Below are positions 9,665 through 21,514 of a stretch of 64,000 nucleotides of DNA, in pieces. Where the stretch lies: positions 62,001 to 126,000 of the forward strand of contig JAIWZP010000005.1 of assembly GCA_025201375.1 (NCBI GenBank), read 5' to 3'. Origin of the DNA: Gongronella butleri (taxonomy: Eukaryota; Mucoromycota; Mucoromycetes; Mucorales; Cunninghamellaceae). The notes beneath the pieces were generated by a model, which saw nothing but the letters and a program-made list of their open reading frames with translations, did not search any database and was not told where the DNA came from. Both the position numbers and the translations under genes were made by a program. Every line of letters begins with the position of its first letter. Positions within the stretch are counted from its first letter, which is position 1.

Positions 9665-12004
9665 ATGGCCTCGTCTCTTGATATCAACGACCAGTCGGAG
9701 GACACGGAAAAAGTCATAGAAGTGTCTCCCAACGAACGCTACGTTCGTCTAAACACCCTTCTCGGCAAAGGCGCTTACAAAGTCGTCTACAAGGCTATTG
9801 ATCGCCAAGGTAAGCAGCACAACACGCGACTCGAGGATAGCTCGGTGCTCATCTTGCACTTTTATCCTTTACCTTGTCAATTCCACTAGAGGGCTATGAA
9901 GTTGCTTGGAATTCCATGATGGTAAGGCCGGATCATGTGCCCCATGACGCCACCATGGCGCCAATGGCTCACGCTCCTTTCTTTTTTATTCATTTAGGGC
10001 GTGCACCAACCGAACAAAAAGGAGATGGAGCATGAAATCGAGATTCTCAAGCAAGTGCGCCACCCCAATGTGATTGCTTTTCACGACGCTTGGTGCACAA
10101 AGAACGAATTTGTCTTTGTCACCGAGCTCATGACGTCCGGCACGCTGCGCGAGTACATTCGGAAGCTCAACCTGCCCAACCTCAAGATCGTCAAGCGATG
10201 GTCGCGTCAGATCCTCAAGGGTTTGGCCTATTTGCACGGCTACACGCCCCCCATCATCCATCGCGACATCAAATGCGACAATATCTTCATCAATGGCGCC
10301 CACGGCGAGGTCAAGATCGGCGACATGGGCACTGCAGAGATGAAAATGGGCAAAAAATACACCATCATTGGCACACCCGAGTTCATGGCCCCCGAAATGT
10401 ACGAGGAAATGGGCTACAGCGAAAAGGTCGACATTTATGCCTTTGGCATGTGCTTGCTCGAGATGGTCACTGGCCAATATCCTTATGGCGAGTGTCGAAA
10501 TGCCGCCCAGATCTACCGCAAGGTGTCGTCGGTAAGAAGAAAAAGAAAAAAAATGAGCCACATGGCCAATGTCGCATGAATTTTACACATCTGACCTCGA
10601 TTTTTAGGGCGTCAAACCTGCTTGTCTTGAGCAAATTCAAAACGAAGAGGTGCTCAACGTCATTGAAAACTGCATTGGACCGGAAGATGAGCGGTAAAAG
10701 CCAAAAAGAGGGCGTCCACGTGGCTCACGTGGCAACGCGCCTCACGTGGCAACGCGTCTTACAATTGCTCAATGGCCCTTTTTTTTTCTTAAAGCATGTC
10801 CGCGCAAGAAATCCTTGAGCATTCGTTTTTGGCGGTCGAGCCAGACGTTGTGTTGCTGGCTGCGGATCCCGCACATGTGCACCTTACGCTTCAAGTCGTT
10901 TTCAAGGGCATGGACAAGCTGTCGGTCAAGTTTGACTTTAATGTCGAGACGGACACCGCCGAGCAAGTCGTGCGCGAGATGGTAAATTTAAGATTTTTTC
11001 GTTTTTTTTTTTTTTTTACTGGTTTTTTTAAAAAAAATTTTTTTTTTTTTTTAGATTGAGGAACAAGTGCTGCCTGAGCGGTATCAGTACCACATTACCA
11101 AAGAGATCAATCGCATATTGCGCGACATGGAAAAGCCCAGCGACTCGGGAAGCACCGAGCAGGCTTCTGTGTGGCGCCGTGAAAATGACATTCGCTCCGA
11201 GCTTGATCGCACGCGCGAGGAGCTTGCGGCAGCCTCGGAGCAAATCATTGACGCGGAATCCAAGTGCGACGACTTTGAGAACCGGGCTCGGCTGGCCGAG
11301 GCTCGTTACCGGGAAACAATGCGCTCTCTGCGCGAATTGGAAGATCAGCAGCAGCAGCAACAACAACAACAAAAGCAACAAAAACAGCCCTCGGCGCCAC
11401 CATCTGCGGTGACGTCGCCCGTCATCACCAACAAACCTATTGCCAATGCTGCCAATGTCTCCATCGCCACCCCTGCCCCGAGCTCGAGCGCCACCCCGGC
11501 GGCCGCCACACCTCCAACGCGACACTTGGCCGATTTGACAATCGATACCTCCTCCAAGCGATGGGACACGCCGCCCAATGACGAACGCAAATCCGACGAA
11601 AACATCTCGGCCATGCGAGAAGCTCTCTTTTCGCATATCCTGAATGGTAAAACGAAAAAAAAGGGAAAAAAAGAAAAAAGAAGAAGTATTTTTAACCTGA
11701 TTTTTTTTTTGTCATTGCAGAGTACTCGGATGATACCACGATCGACGAATTTGTCAGAGACTGCGCCACTGCCACGCATCGCAATGAAGACAAGGCATAT
11801 CAATGGATCAACAAGCTAAAGAACCAAGACATCATGACTGTCGGTGATCTGCGCGATTTGCACGACGAGGATTGGAACGGCATTGGTTTGACCGTCTTTG
11901 CACTTCGTTCTCTCAAAAACATGCTCAAGGGCAAGAAGCACCAGGCCGCACATCTCACCAGCGACACCGCGTCGTCGTCGCCACCAGATTCGGCACATCC
12001 TTGA
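9665..12004 (+). CDS. WNK-type protein kinase with C-terminal SAM-like domain
   Basis: Predicted Ser/Thr kinase of the WNK (with no lysine K) family. The usual strand-3 lysine is replaced (EVAWNSM), while a lysine sits in the glycine-rich loop ([12 protein letters not shown]), the placement that defines WNKs. The rest of the catalytic core is intact: [21 protein letters not shown] in place of DFG (DMG), [13 protein letters not shown] and [12 protein letters not shown]. After the kinase comes a CCT/PF2-like segment ([20 protein letters not shown]), a coiled coil (about 11160-11360), a short polyglutamine tract, a Ser/Ala/Pro linker, and a C-terminal SAM-like region around [20 protein letters not shown]. 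About eight exons; splice sites keep the frame throughout. The '[16 protein letters not shown]' segment matches the end of the kinase fold. Partners and substrates are not visible. Confidence 0.9.
10716..10756. promoter_or_regulatory. three CACGTG E-boxes inside a WNK intron
   Basis: CACGTG occurs at 10717-10722, 10726-10731 and 10743-10748, with 'ctcacgtggcaacgcg' repeated twice in tandem. The cluster lies in the intron just before the exon encoding [17 protein letters not shown] is the palindromic target of bHLH factors, but function inside an intron is only a possibility. Confidence 0.5.
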
Positions 12005-12256
12005 TTCCCGCCTCTCTTCCCCCTCCCCATTCACAATTGTACCTAGGCAACATCTCCCTTTTTTTTTTTATAGATTTTCCCCCATCCCCCAATTTGTTCT
12101 TCCCCATGCACATCATCCCTCACTCATACACACGCGCATGCTCCTCTTTTTCATCAAGCTGTAATAGTAATGGCGATTTTTTTGACAATAATCATTTAAT
12201 AAAAAGATGGATGCAACGTTGCAAAAAAATAAACGATAAGGTATAAACGGAGCACA

Positions 12257-13256
12257 TCAAGGCATGGTCACGGTCGACGCGGTTACTGCGGTAGTTGCCG
12301 AATCCGTGGGCGTCGCGTTTGGCGGCTGGCTAGCAATCCACCGCGCAAGCGTGCTGGCCACTTGCTGATCCTGCCCTGACAGCTTGCTCAACATGTGCCT
12401 GTGTCGTGTGCACACGTGTCGGAACGATTTGCCTTGCGATTGCCAAAGAATCGCGTCCAGTTTGGCTAGCAGCTGGTCGTGCTGCCGCCCTTGTGCCTCT
12501 ACAAGATCACGTTCCATAATGTCAGCGCCCTTTTTTTTTTTGTTCTTGTTTTTTATTGCGCACGTGTCTTACCGTGTCGCTCGTTGTCCACGTCTTCTTC
12601 ATGCACACGCCGTGAATGTTGCACGTCCAATTGTGTCTGATCAATCTTCTGCTCGATGATCTATAATAGATCCTTGAGAAATCATTCAAATTTCGTGCGT
12701 GAAAATGAGTGCTTACGGCTAGCCTGTCGTCAAGGACATCCTGCATCTCCTGGTATCGCTGATCCAGATGAGCTGCCCATGCGTCGCGCCAGGCTGACGG
12801 CATGAATTCATCGGTGAGCGATTGATCAAGGCGTTCGCGCGTCGACGACGGATAATCCATGAACAATGGGTCTGGCGCGTCCCCTTCCTCCTCGTCACGT
12901 GTCGGGCTGCCCGGAAAAGACGTGTCCAGCAGCTCATTCTGCAGTTCAGAATACACGTGGCTGTCCTCGTCCAAAGACAAATTGGATACCACGGACGACG
13001 CTGCAGGAGAAGCTGCTGAAGCCTCTACAGCTAGTATCATGGGCGACCTGCCACCAGCGGACGAATCATTTAGCAACGAGGGAGCTTGCGAATCCCCTTC
13101 ATCTTAGCGTACGAAAAGAATTTCAGCAAAAAGCAGAGCAAAAGGGCCCGCCGCGCCAGTGTCACCAAGTAAACTGTCACCATTCTCTTTACCTGATCTT
13201 TCGAGAGCACTGGGGTGATTAATACTGGGTTCTTCATAGTCAAACATGCCAGACAT
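12257..13256 (-). CDS. hypothetical acidic/coiled-coil protein
   Basis: Not recognised. Four exons join in frame. The first (from 13256) encodes MSGMFDYEEPSINHPSALERS; a second long exon runs from DEGDSQAPSLLNDSS to QEMQDVLDDRLA; a third gives IIEQKIDQTQLDV and onward; the last ends TASTVTMP. The N-terminal half is acidic and Ser-rich (SLDEDSHVYSELQNELLD, RDEEEGDAPDP). The second half is predicted to be helical, with a coiled coil spanning HLDQRYQEMQDVLDDRLAII and RQHDQLLAKLDAILWQ. Splice junctions use GTAAG or GTAAA donors and TAG or AAG acceptors, supporting a real gene. Role unknown; a structural or adaptor protein is plausible. Confidence 0.6.
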
Positions 13257-13629
13257 GGGAGCAAAAAGCGAAGAAAAAGGGGAGAATCAGCACAAATTGG
13301 CGTCTTTATTTCTGTTTGTGTGCCTCGTTTTTGTCAATTCCGACCCCGACAGCCGCTAGACGCCCCCAAAATGTTGGCTTTTTTTTTACGAACACGCATA
13401 CACTCATCCTCTTGCTCATTCGCGTACTGTACTGTACTGTAGGTACTGTACCTACAGCATGTACGAATCATCAGCAAGCGCACGAGAAAATGCACAACAA
13501 ATGCATAAATTTCGTGCGCTTTGGGTTTTTGCACACAAATACATACTGTAAAGCGTTGAATTTGTAGGTATGTCCGTGTTGTTTTGGGGCTTTTGAGCTT
13601 TGACCTCCGTGGACAGACACAGATGCGTA
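13257..13629. other. intergenic region with TACTGTA palindrome
   Basis: No gene. Near 13425-13457 a tandem TACTG run passes into a perfect hairpin with arms CTGTAGGTAC / GTACCTACAG around one T (13437-13457). It adjoins the rep-B repeat copy that follows. Confidence 0.65.
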
Positions 13630-14890
13630 CTACCGGTACGTATCATTTCAATGCCGGAAAGCTGAAGCATTGCGCTATCTACATGCACAAAAACGTACAC
13701 GTTTAGTTTTAATCACCAAAAAAGCGTGTTTTCGGACCTGGACAGCCTGCTGTGCGCCTGTGCCTCCAGAAATTTTTTTAGAGCAGCCTGCTCGCCCGCC
13801 AATGAAACATGCATCATGGTGTAAACTACTGTATAGCTCCGTGCTCAATAAAGACCCGCCCGATTTTTTTTTGACACGAAAATGTAAAAATGCGTGTTTT
13901 CAGACTTTGCCGGCCTGCTGTGCCTCCAGAAAATTTTTTACAGCCTACTGGTACAGTACTTGCCCGCCAATTAAACTTGCGTCATGGCGTAAACTACAGT
14001 ATAATACAGTAGCTCAAAGTTTAATACAGACCCGCCCGACTTTTTTGGACTCGAAAATGTAAAAAATATGACCCAGCACCAACCACCGCCTGCGGTGAGT
14101 AGCGGAGAGCATTAGAGCCGAAAGCTCGCCCGGAAGCTACTGTAGTTCGGCGCAAAATATTTTACAACAAAAAAGCTTAAAACCCCAAAGCGCTACGACC
14201 ACTTTTGAAAAATTCAGGGGTCACTCAGGAGTCACACTTTTCAATCTCAGAAAATGCCAAATTTGGGGATTTTCGAACCCCGAGTGATCAATGCATCCAA
14301 AACAGGTAATTCCGACAATTTGCTATTGGCAGACAAAATGGCCGGTCGCTCTACTTTTAAGAAAAAGCTCAGAGAATGATGCATGAACGGCGATCGACTG
14401 AGAAAATTGCCTGCTTTGGGCAAGATTTTTTTTAAAAATTTAAGGTTTGACACTTTCAAATTAAGGTAATGGATTGCATGGAACTTTTTTATTTTTTATT
14501 TTACAGTATACAGCAGTAGTATTTTGTTGCACGCTGCTTGGTGGGTGGTGGCAGCATTTGCTTGATTGGGTTGTGGAATGACGGATGCAAAAATTTCAAA
14601 CACACTCTAGCATCGTGAAAGTAGTAGTCCCATTAGATGATGCTTCGACCCATTGTTTGTTAGTGAATCCGGAATAAAAAATCAGGGGTCACCTAGGCTG
14701 TTCTCGAGCAAAGGCACATTAGAAAATTTGCCGAAAAAAAGCTGCAGGTTTGTCCGTCAGTTTGATTGGATCGCGATAAAACTCATGTCATCATTTGAAA
14801 GAGATTCAACATACAGCTGCTTTCCACATTTAAAAGTGCGGCAATTCATCCGTGCAGTTGTCGATAAATTTAAGGTTAAATAAACATGTG
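13630..14890 (+). repeat. dispersed repeat rep-B, copy 1
   Basis: This roughly 1.2 kb stretch is collinear with 59460-60560. Shared blocks in order: 'gaagcattgcgct', 'gcctgctgtgcctccagaa', 'gcccgccaatgaaac', 'gacccgcccgatttttttt', 'ccccaaagcgctacgaccac', 'tcaggggtcactcagg', 'gagtgatcaatgcatcc', 'catgaacggcgatcgactg' and 'gagattcaaca'. In this copy the first part is tandemly duplicated with a period of about 169 bp (units start near 13722 and 13891). No open frame of note. It looks like a non-autonomous mobile element or other interspersed repeat. Confidence 0.8.
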
Positions 14891-15089
14891 TCAAGCACAT
14901 ACAGAAGAACGTCGTGATCGACTTTTTCAAACATAATACAGATCAGAGGTCGTTCTCATCATCATCGGGTGTGCAAATGATTGGAAAATAACAAAATACT
15001 GTATCGTCCGAGCGTGTCTCTTTTGAATGATGCCAATTTCATGCTTTCATCACGATTCAAGAAAAAATCGGGGAGCAGCGTTGAATCTG

Positions 15090-15620
15090 TGAAAATAAAA
15101 GCATTTTACTGTACATACCGTATATTGACTTCACTTGGCAACATCATCCTACAGTAAGAAAAAAAACTTTCTGCTGGGTGGATTTTACACTACTGATTGA
15201 ATAATGATGATGTGATTATGTGAGTACTGTATCATGATGGATGGCCTTTTGAGCAGCGGACGCATCAGAATGCAACCATTCTTACGGAAGAAGAAGAATT
15301 TTACTAGTTTACTCTTGAAGTGAAATTCAAAACTGCTCATTGCTCGATGCTCGTTGGCCAACAAACGAATAATCACACTTTCTTGGCAATTTTGTTCGTA
15401 GTTTCTTCATGCCTTTTTTCTTGTTGGGAACTTTACTTGGCGCAATTATGAAGACCCATCTTCAATTTTGGTTTGAACGCTTTTTTCCACATCTGATTTT
15501 TGGATTTGGCGTCGTGTGATGCCCTTTTGACAGCTGCAGCTTAATCCAAATTTACACCGACCACTAGAGTTTTGAGCTTGCTGTTTTCACATTAAGACAC
15601 ATTTCACGTTATGTGGTGCG
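15090..15620 (-). repeat. dispersed repeat rep-A, fragment in minus orientation
   Basis: The segment 'gaaattcaaaactgctcattgctc' with the following 'ggccaacaaacgaataat', 'ttggcaattttgttcgtagtttct' and 'ttgacagctgcag' aligns with the corresponding part of the rep-A copy at 31640-32510, with heavy divergence. Borders are approximate. Confidence 0.5.
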
Positions 15621-16297
15621 TGATTGGCATTTTAAAAAGCCTTGTAAAGGCAAAAGGATTCAATACTGTAACCAAATTTTTCTGATGGTCCTCTTCAAAG
15701 GTTTTCAAGCTAAACCCGCCGTTTCCCTTTTAATTCTTTTTCCAGGGCGGGCGGAAGCGCGGAACCATTGTACTGTATGGACCCCAGTTGATGGCAGATT
15801 ATGGCCGGCCTCTTTTTTTTTTTTTTTTTGTCAAGGACGACACGTACCTCGCCTCAGTCGACTCTGCAGGCATTACTCAGCCTGATACTTTCATTTTACA
15901 TGAATTTTGCTGCGGCTCGATTCGCCTTGCTTTGTGACATTCAATTTTCATTGCTGATTGCTTTTCATTCACACTTCCATCTTTTTTGCTTGCTTGGCAA
16001 GTCAACAAATCATTATTCGGCCTCCACATTACGCGAAAACCGTTTAAGGGTGCGAGGCAAACTTTAATGATCATCATGTTTGATAAAGGTTAGACTGACG
16101 CCTGCCTTTTTTACATCTGAAGATGGACCCAGCAATGTGGTCCCAATACCCCACGAAGGGTCAAAACGCGTTTCAGATCAGGCGGCACGCGTCATTTCTA
16201 AAAAAAAAAAAAAAAAAGTTCCGAGCAAAATGATAAAAAGGGTCAAAAATTCATTGATTTTCTGATCTCTTCCTTTGTTCATCGCATCTTTGTAATT
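15621..16297. other. intergenic, no gene seen
   Basis: AT-rich spacer with a T-run at about 15811-15828 and an A-run at 16200-16217. It leads into the five-exon membrane protein gene; the last 100 bp may hold its promoter. Nothing else is supportable. Confidence 0.45.
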
Positions 16298-17310
16298 ATG
16301 CCTCTGTTTTCGATATTTACTTCGTCTAGCGCCAATAATACAGAAACACGGTCGGAGCGATGGGCGCGCTTGCGCCCGCGCTTGACGTCTCAAAACGGGA
16401 ATGCTCATCAATACATTGCTTTTGGACTGAATCTCTTTTATTTGGTATTTAATAATGATGTGCAGCTGTGGTGCACTGGCCAGCAGCTTGTCTAACAAGT
16501 GCACACACGCCGTAGTATAGGTCCACACGCTCAGCAATTTGTACGATGTCGGTTCCGCTGCTGTGCAAAGTGCGTATTAAAAAAAAAAAAAGAAAAAAAA
16601 AGAGCTCATTCTTCCCTTTTATGATTTTATGAAGCACAACACAAAGGTGCCGTGGTGCAAATTGTGTTCCAGTTGGCATTGTATGTGGCCATGCTCGGCT
16701 GTCTTGTTCTTGATCTCATTGTCATGAGCACGGTAAAATGGATAAAAATGAATAAAAACAGCCGAATCGTTGCCAATTGATTCTTTTACACAATGCATAG
16801 AGCAAGCTGTCGATTGCTGACTGGTTCTGGCGGCCCGGCGTGTGCTTATGTTTGCTGCTGAGTGCGGACCGGACGGTCGAATTCTTGGATTATCTTATGA
16901 ATATCGAATATTGGCTCGAAACGTGCCATCGGCAGCAGCTTGGCCCGCTGGGATCCGCGGCACTGACCAACATGCTGTGCGAATTGCAAGTCCAGGTGCA
17001 CAGCATTCATGCATTTCTTCTGCTTGCGCGAGATTTGGTCATTTCGGTAAGAAAAAAAAAAAAAAAAAAGGGCGACTCACTGTGGGTGTGTGTGGCGGGC
17101 CTCGGCGCTGAATTTTTTTTTCTCTTTCCATGCATGAATTTGATGGTTTTAAAACAGACACTTTATGCGTATGTGTGCGGGCGTCACATGAAGCAATGGA
17201 TCACGGTGCTGAAACACAAACAAGAAATGCAGCAGCAGCAAAGGCAAGACGCGTACTCGGCTCCGGGGGGGATGATGTTGCAATCCATGAGCTGTCAAGC
17301 ACAAGCTTGA
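16298..17310 (+). CDS. unrecognised multi-pass membrane protein
   Basis: Five exons (16298-16444, 16521-16569, 16647-16732, 16801-17046, 17158-17310) join without a frame break to 226 residues, although no single open frame shows the gene. Donors are GTATTT, GTGCGT, GTAAAA and GTAAGA; acceptors are TATAG, AAAG, ATAG and ACAG. Intron 1 holds a clear CTAAC branch-site word. Hydrophobic segments are YIAFGLNLFYLV, VVQIVFQLALYVAMLGCLVL continuing to DLIVMST, PGVCLCLLL, and IHAFLLLARDLVIS. The tail is basic and glutamine-rich (LKHKQEMQQQQRQDAY). An acidic aromatic stretch EFLDYLMNIEYWLETC lies in between. I do not recognise the family; four possible membrane spans suggest a small organelle or plasma-membrane protein. 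Confidence 0.62.
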
Positions 17311-17622
17311 ACTTTAAATTCAATTGACTCGACCAATGTGGCCCTGATTGGTGTGATGGGGCCTATTTTTTTTCCCTGACTTCTCAGACTCTCATTGGCA
17401 ACATTAAAAAATCACCTCAAACAGTTATAATGGCGTGCTGGGACCTCACTTTTTTTCGTCTCTCTTTTTCTTTCTCTCTTTTTACCCCACGAAAAAAAAT
17501 CTTTTTTAAACCGTGTTTCCACCCCTCTCTCTCTTGTTTTTGCCTTTTTCTCAGCACTTCCTGTTGTTGCTCTCCACATTGTTTGTTCCTACTTTGTTCC
17601 CACCGCCGATCGCCCCCCTTTT
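17311..17622. promoter_or_regulatory. T/C-rich leader upstream of the acidic-protein gene
   Basis: From about 17440 to 17620 the plus strand is dominated by T and C tracts ending at the start codon, the same leader type seen before other genes in this window. No discrete element is claimed. Confidence 0.45.
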
Positions 17623-18120
17623 ATGATGAAACGCAAAGCCTCAGTTGAGCAAGACGACGACGCTGGTCCGAACAAGCGGCCGTGCGCGCAAACCGAGCTT
17701 TTGTCGTCGCTGACCAACATTTTGAGCGAGATCCGGTCGATACCGGCGCACGGTGAGCTGTCGCCGGAGCTTCTGGAGACGTTCAAGGTTGTTATGCTGC
17801 AGATCGATGAGCTGTCAGCGGACGAGACGGACCCGGAGGCCCGACTTGTCAAGGACGAGAGCGAGCGCTGCCTGGAGACGTGGCTTGAGGACCTCGTTGC
17901 GCAATGCGAGGCTGACGGCGAGCTGTTTGACGACGACGACGACGACGTGGATGCATTGGACCTGACTGACGACGAGCTGGTCTTGGTTGGCTTGGATCCC
18001 AATGATCATGTCGACGAAATCGTCCACCACGTGAGCCATCTCACGGATGACGACGACGACGACGAGGAAATCAACATCCTCGACGACGATGACCCTCACC
18101 AGATCCAATTGATGATTTGA
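17623..18120 (+). CDS. hypothetical aspartate-rich acidic protein
   Basis: Single-exon frame of 165 residues, not recognised. The N-terminus has a short basic patch resembling a nuclear signal (MMKRKASVEQDDDAGPNKRP). A central helical region (LLSSLTNILSEIRSIPAHGE, ESERCLETWLEDLVAQCEA) is followed by two aspartate runs (DDDDDDVDALDLTDDEL and LTDDDDDDEEINILDDDDP) encoded by GAC/GAT repeats. Coding character is supported by strong G/C in third positions and a T/C-rich leader. Such acidic proteins can be nuclear chaperones or transcription cofactors, but nothing here decides that. An alternative start is the second methionine. Confidence 0.6.
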   Translation: MMKRKASVEQDDDAGPNKRPCAQTELLSSLTNILSEIRSIPAHGELSPELLETFKVVMLQIDELSADETDPEARLVKDESERCLETWLEDLVAQCEADGELFDDDDDDVDALDLTDDELVLVGLDPNDHVDEIVHHVSHLTDDDDDDEEINILDDDDPHQIQLMI

Positions 18121-18425
18121 GACGGATTTTTCTTTTTTTTTATTTTTTGCGCATTTGTCACAACGGATGAACATAGCCCTCTTTTCTTTTTCCCCACACA
18201 TGTATAGCCCCACACCCTCTTTTTTCCCCTCTTGTAAATATTATGTCTCTCTTTGTAAATCCCCTGATTTTTCTCTTGGATTGTAGAAAAAAAAATAAAA
18301 AAAAAATCAATTTTGTCGATTTTTACTACAAAACAGAGCGAGGAAAAAAGGGAGTGGGGTAACCAAATGAAAGGGATGAGTGCGTGTGAGTGTAAATAAA
18401 TAAAAAGGCATGGGAAAGGTCGCGT
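18121..18425. other. convergent 3' region
   Basis: Spacer between the ends of two convergent genes. It contains T-runs and A-runs and several AATAAA-like words (around 18290 on plus and 18400 on either strand) that could serve polyadenylation. Confidence 0.4.
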
Positions 18426-19202
18426 TTAAAAGGTTTCAAGCGTCATCTTGTTAGCCACATCGGTGTTTTCAACCATTATTAGGAACTCGTCAAAGCTGAT
18501 TTTGCCGTCCATGTCCTTGTCGGCTTCCATGATGGTCTTGTCCACGATTTGCTGCAATTGATTGTCCTTGAGATTGTTGCCGACCATCATCTTGAGCACG
18601 AGGAAAAGCTCGCCATTGGAGATGAAGCCGTCGCGGTCCATGTCGTACACTTTGAACGCGACTGGAAGAAGAAGAATTGTGAGAGAGAAGAATAAAGAGA
18701 AACGCGTCGCGTCACGCGCACCAATGCAAGCCAGCGGCGTCCAATGTGCTTTTTTTTTTTTGGCTTACACTCGAGCTTCTCACGCTTGTTGCCACGCGCA
18801 CTAAAAGCACTCAATCCTTTGATGAATTCGTGAAAATCGACGTCGCCGCCGCCATCCTCGTCAAAAATAGCAATCATGCGGGACGCAAGCGGGTTGTTGG
18901 CAATTTGAGGAATGGAAAGAAATTCGTCCTTGTCAATGGACCCTGATTTGTCCTTATCCAGCTTCATGAATCGCTTGTACAACCGCTGAATTTCCTCGGC
19001 AGAGACTATAAAAAAAAAGTGTCGTTCGTTGCCATGAGAATACAGAGAGCAGGGGGGGGGGAGAGGGAAAAAGGCAAGCAATAATTGCTGTACACTGCCC
19101 AAACAAGCAAGCCAAAGCGTCAAAAGTGACGTTTTGCGCTCAGAAATACTTACAATTGGACGAATTGACCATGTCCTCGAGATGTGAACCAGACTGCCCC
19201 AT
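18426..19202 (-). CDS. CNB1: calcineurin regulatory subunit B
   Basis: Regulatory subunit of the Ca2+/calmodulin-dependent phosphatase calcineurin. The first exon encodes [16 protein letters not shown] with glycine at position 2, the site of N-myristoylation in this family. Four EF-hands are visible: [39 protein letters not shown] and [13 protein letters not shown]. The linker [13 protein letters not shown] and the C-terminus [13 protein letters not shown] match calcineurin B rather than calmodulin. About 175 residues over four exons, the normal size. Introns include one with a G-run (about 19050) and one with GACGCG words (about 18700-18720). The catalytic A subunit is not in this window. 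Confidence 0.94.
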
Positions 19203-19464
19203 TGTGCTGCAAGTCAAACAACAAAAAATAAAAAGAGTAGGGATGAAGGAGAAGAGAAACCGAGAAATCACGCTTTTCAAACAATGCCTGCCCCAATTTC
19301 ATTGGCAGCTGGCCAAAAAAGGCAATCCACCAAGGGCAAAGCCCATTTGAATGTCAAACCCACACGAAAAAAAAGAGAAAGAAATGGAGACCCATTTCGT
19401 TGATGATTTTATTTTTTTGAGAAATCGATGCAAAATTGTGAGATGGGGGAAAAGATTGATGCGA

Positions 19465-21514
19465 TCAATGGTGGAAAAGACGGAGGTTGGTGTGGGCCAT
19501 GACCATGTCGTTGGCGTCGGCGGCAGCAATGACGACGGAATCCTGAACGGAGCCCGAGGGCGCGGCAATGTACTTGACACCGGAGCGCTTGGCGCGGTAC
19601 ACATTGTCCGAGAAGGGGAAGAAGGCATCCGAGGTAACGACGGTGTCCTTAAGCTGGGCCATCCATTCCTTGCGCTCGTCGGCGGTCAAAAGCTCGGGCA
19701 CAACCTCGAAATTGGCCTCCCACAAAGCACGCTCTTCGCCCTCGCCGGTCTGGTTGGTCACAAACAAGTCAATGGCATTGGACTTGTCGGCGCGCTTGCA
19801 GCCAGCCTTGAATTGGAACGCAAGCACCTTGGGGTGGTGGCGCATCCACCAATTGTCCGCCTTTTCGCCAGCGAGGCGCGTGCAGTGAATGCGCGATTGC
19901 TGACCAGCGCCAAGACCAATCACCATGCCGTTCTTGCCATAGCACACAGAATTGGATTGAGCGTACTTTAGGGCAATCGTCGCCACAATCAAGTCGGTCA
20001 CGGCCTGGCTAGGCAACTAAAAAAAGAGGCAATAGAGAAAAAAAATGAGAAAAAAAGCGTCAATTCCGTTTTTTTTCTTTTTTTTCTTTTTATATATTAC
20101 CTCCTTGTTCTTGGTGACGACATTGGTGAAGAGCGAGGCGTCAATCTTGACATTGTTGCGCTTTTGCTCCATGTAAAGACCATAAACCTGGCGAGTCTCT
20201 TGTTCCTCGGGCTCGTAGGTAGGATCCATCTGGAGGACGCAATACTTGCCGGCCTTTTTCTTCTTCAAAATGTCGAGAGCAGCAGGCTCATAATCGGGGG
20301 CGACCACGCCATCGGACACCTCACGCGAAATGATGCGGGCGGTGGCGACATCGACCGTGTCGGACAAGGCAATAAAGTCACCAAACGACGACATGCGATC
20401 GGCGCCACGGGCACGCGCGTAGGCATTGGCCAAGGGGGTCAGGGGCTCCTTGAGGTCGTCGACGTGATACACCTTGCGATCAATGTCATTAAGGGGCAAC
20501 CCGACGGCAGCACCAGCAGGCGAAACGTGCTTGAACGAGGCAGCGGCAGGCAAGCCAGTGGCCTCCTTGAGCTCCTTGACAAGACCCCAAGCATTGAGAG
20601 CGTCCAAAAAGTTGATGTAGCCAGGCGAACCCGAAAGAACAGTGACGGGCAACTTGTTGCCCTTGGTATAGATCTGCGCGGGCTTTTGGTGGGGATTGGC
20701 GCCATAACGGAGAGTCATCATCGCCTGATCCTTGCTGTACTGCTGACGGAAATAGTTGGAAATCGCCTCGTCATAGTCAGCCGTGTGGTTGAACGCCTTG
20801 AGCGCCAATTGGTTGCGCGTCGCTTGCGAAACATCACCTTGCTTGAGCTCCGCAATCACCGTCGCGTAATCCGTGGGGTCAGACACAATAGACACACGCG
20901 CGTGGTTCTTGGCAGCGGCACGCAACAACGTCACACCGCCTAAAAAAAATTAAAAAAAAGACGCGATTAAAAACAAAAAAAAATGAAATAAACGCGCTTT
21001 TCGTTTTACCAATATCGACCTCCTCAACGGCCTGAGGAATCGTCACATCGGGCTTGGCAATGGTCTCCTTGAAGGGATACAAGTTGCAGACGACAATGTC
21101 GATCTTTTCAATGTTTTGCTCGGCCAAATCCTTGTTGTCACTGTCAATGTCACGAGCAAGGATGCCACCGTGGACAGCGGGATGCAGCGTCTTGACACGA
21201 CCACCAAGCATCTCGGGTGCCTTGGTGATGTCGGACACATCACTATCATTTTACGCAAAATCGCGTCAATTCGCGCCCCCAATTCCTTTTTTTTTCTTAC
21301 CCAATGGGGATACCAGCCTCACGCACCAACTTGGCAGTGCCGCCGGACCCGAGAAGACGCACGTTCAGACCGTGGAGCTCACGAGCAAAGTCAACAAGAC
21401 CAGTCTTGTCGTACACAGAGAGAATAGCTTTAAAAAAAAACAATGTCTCGCGCGTCAGCCCAGCTGCCCCAGCGTCCGTTCACCTCACGCCAACTTACCA
21501 ATTTTTTGAGCCAT
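19465..21514 (-). CDS. ADE17: bifunctional AICAR transformylase / IMP cyclohydrolase
   Basis: Catalyses the last two steps of de novo purine synthesis, AICAR to FAICAR to IMP. The short first exon encodes MAQKI. The N-terminal MGS-like IMP cyclohydrolase domain follows ([51 protein letters not shown]). The C-terminal transformylase domain has [15 protein letters not shown], the catalytic [36 protein letters not shown], and near the end [18 protein letters not shown] and [14 protein letters not shown]. About 590 residues in six or so exons, the usual length. The yeast paralogues are ADE16 and ADE17; which one this corresponds to cannot be told. Introns show the A-run/T-run design seen across the window. 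Confidence 0.96.
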
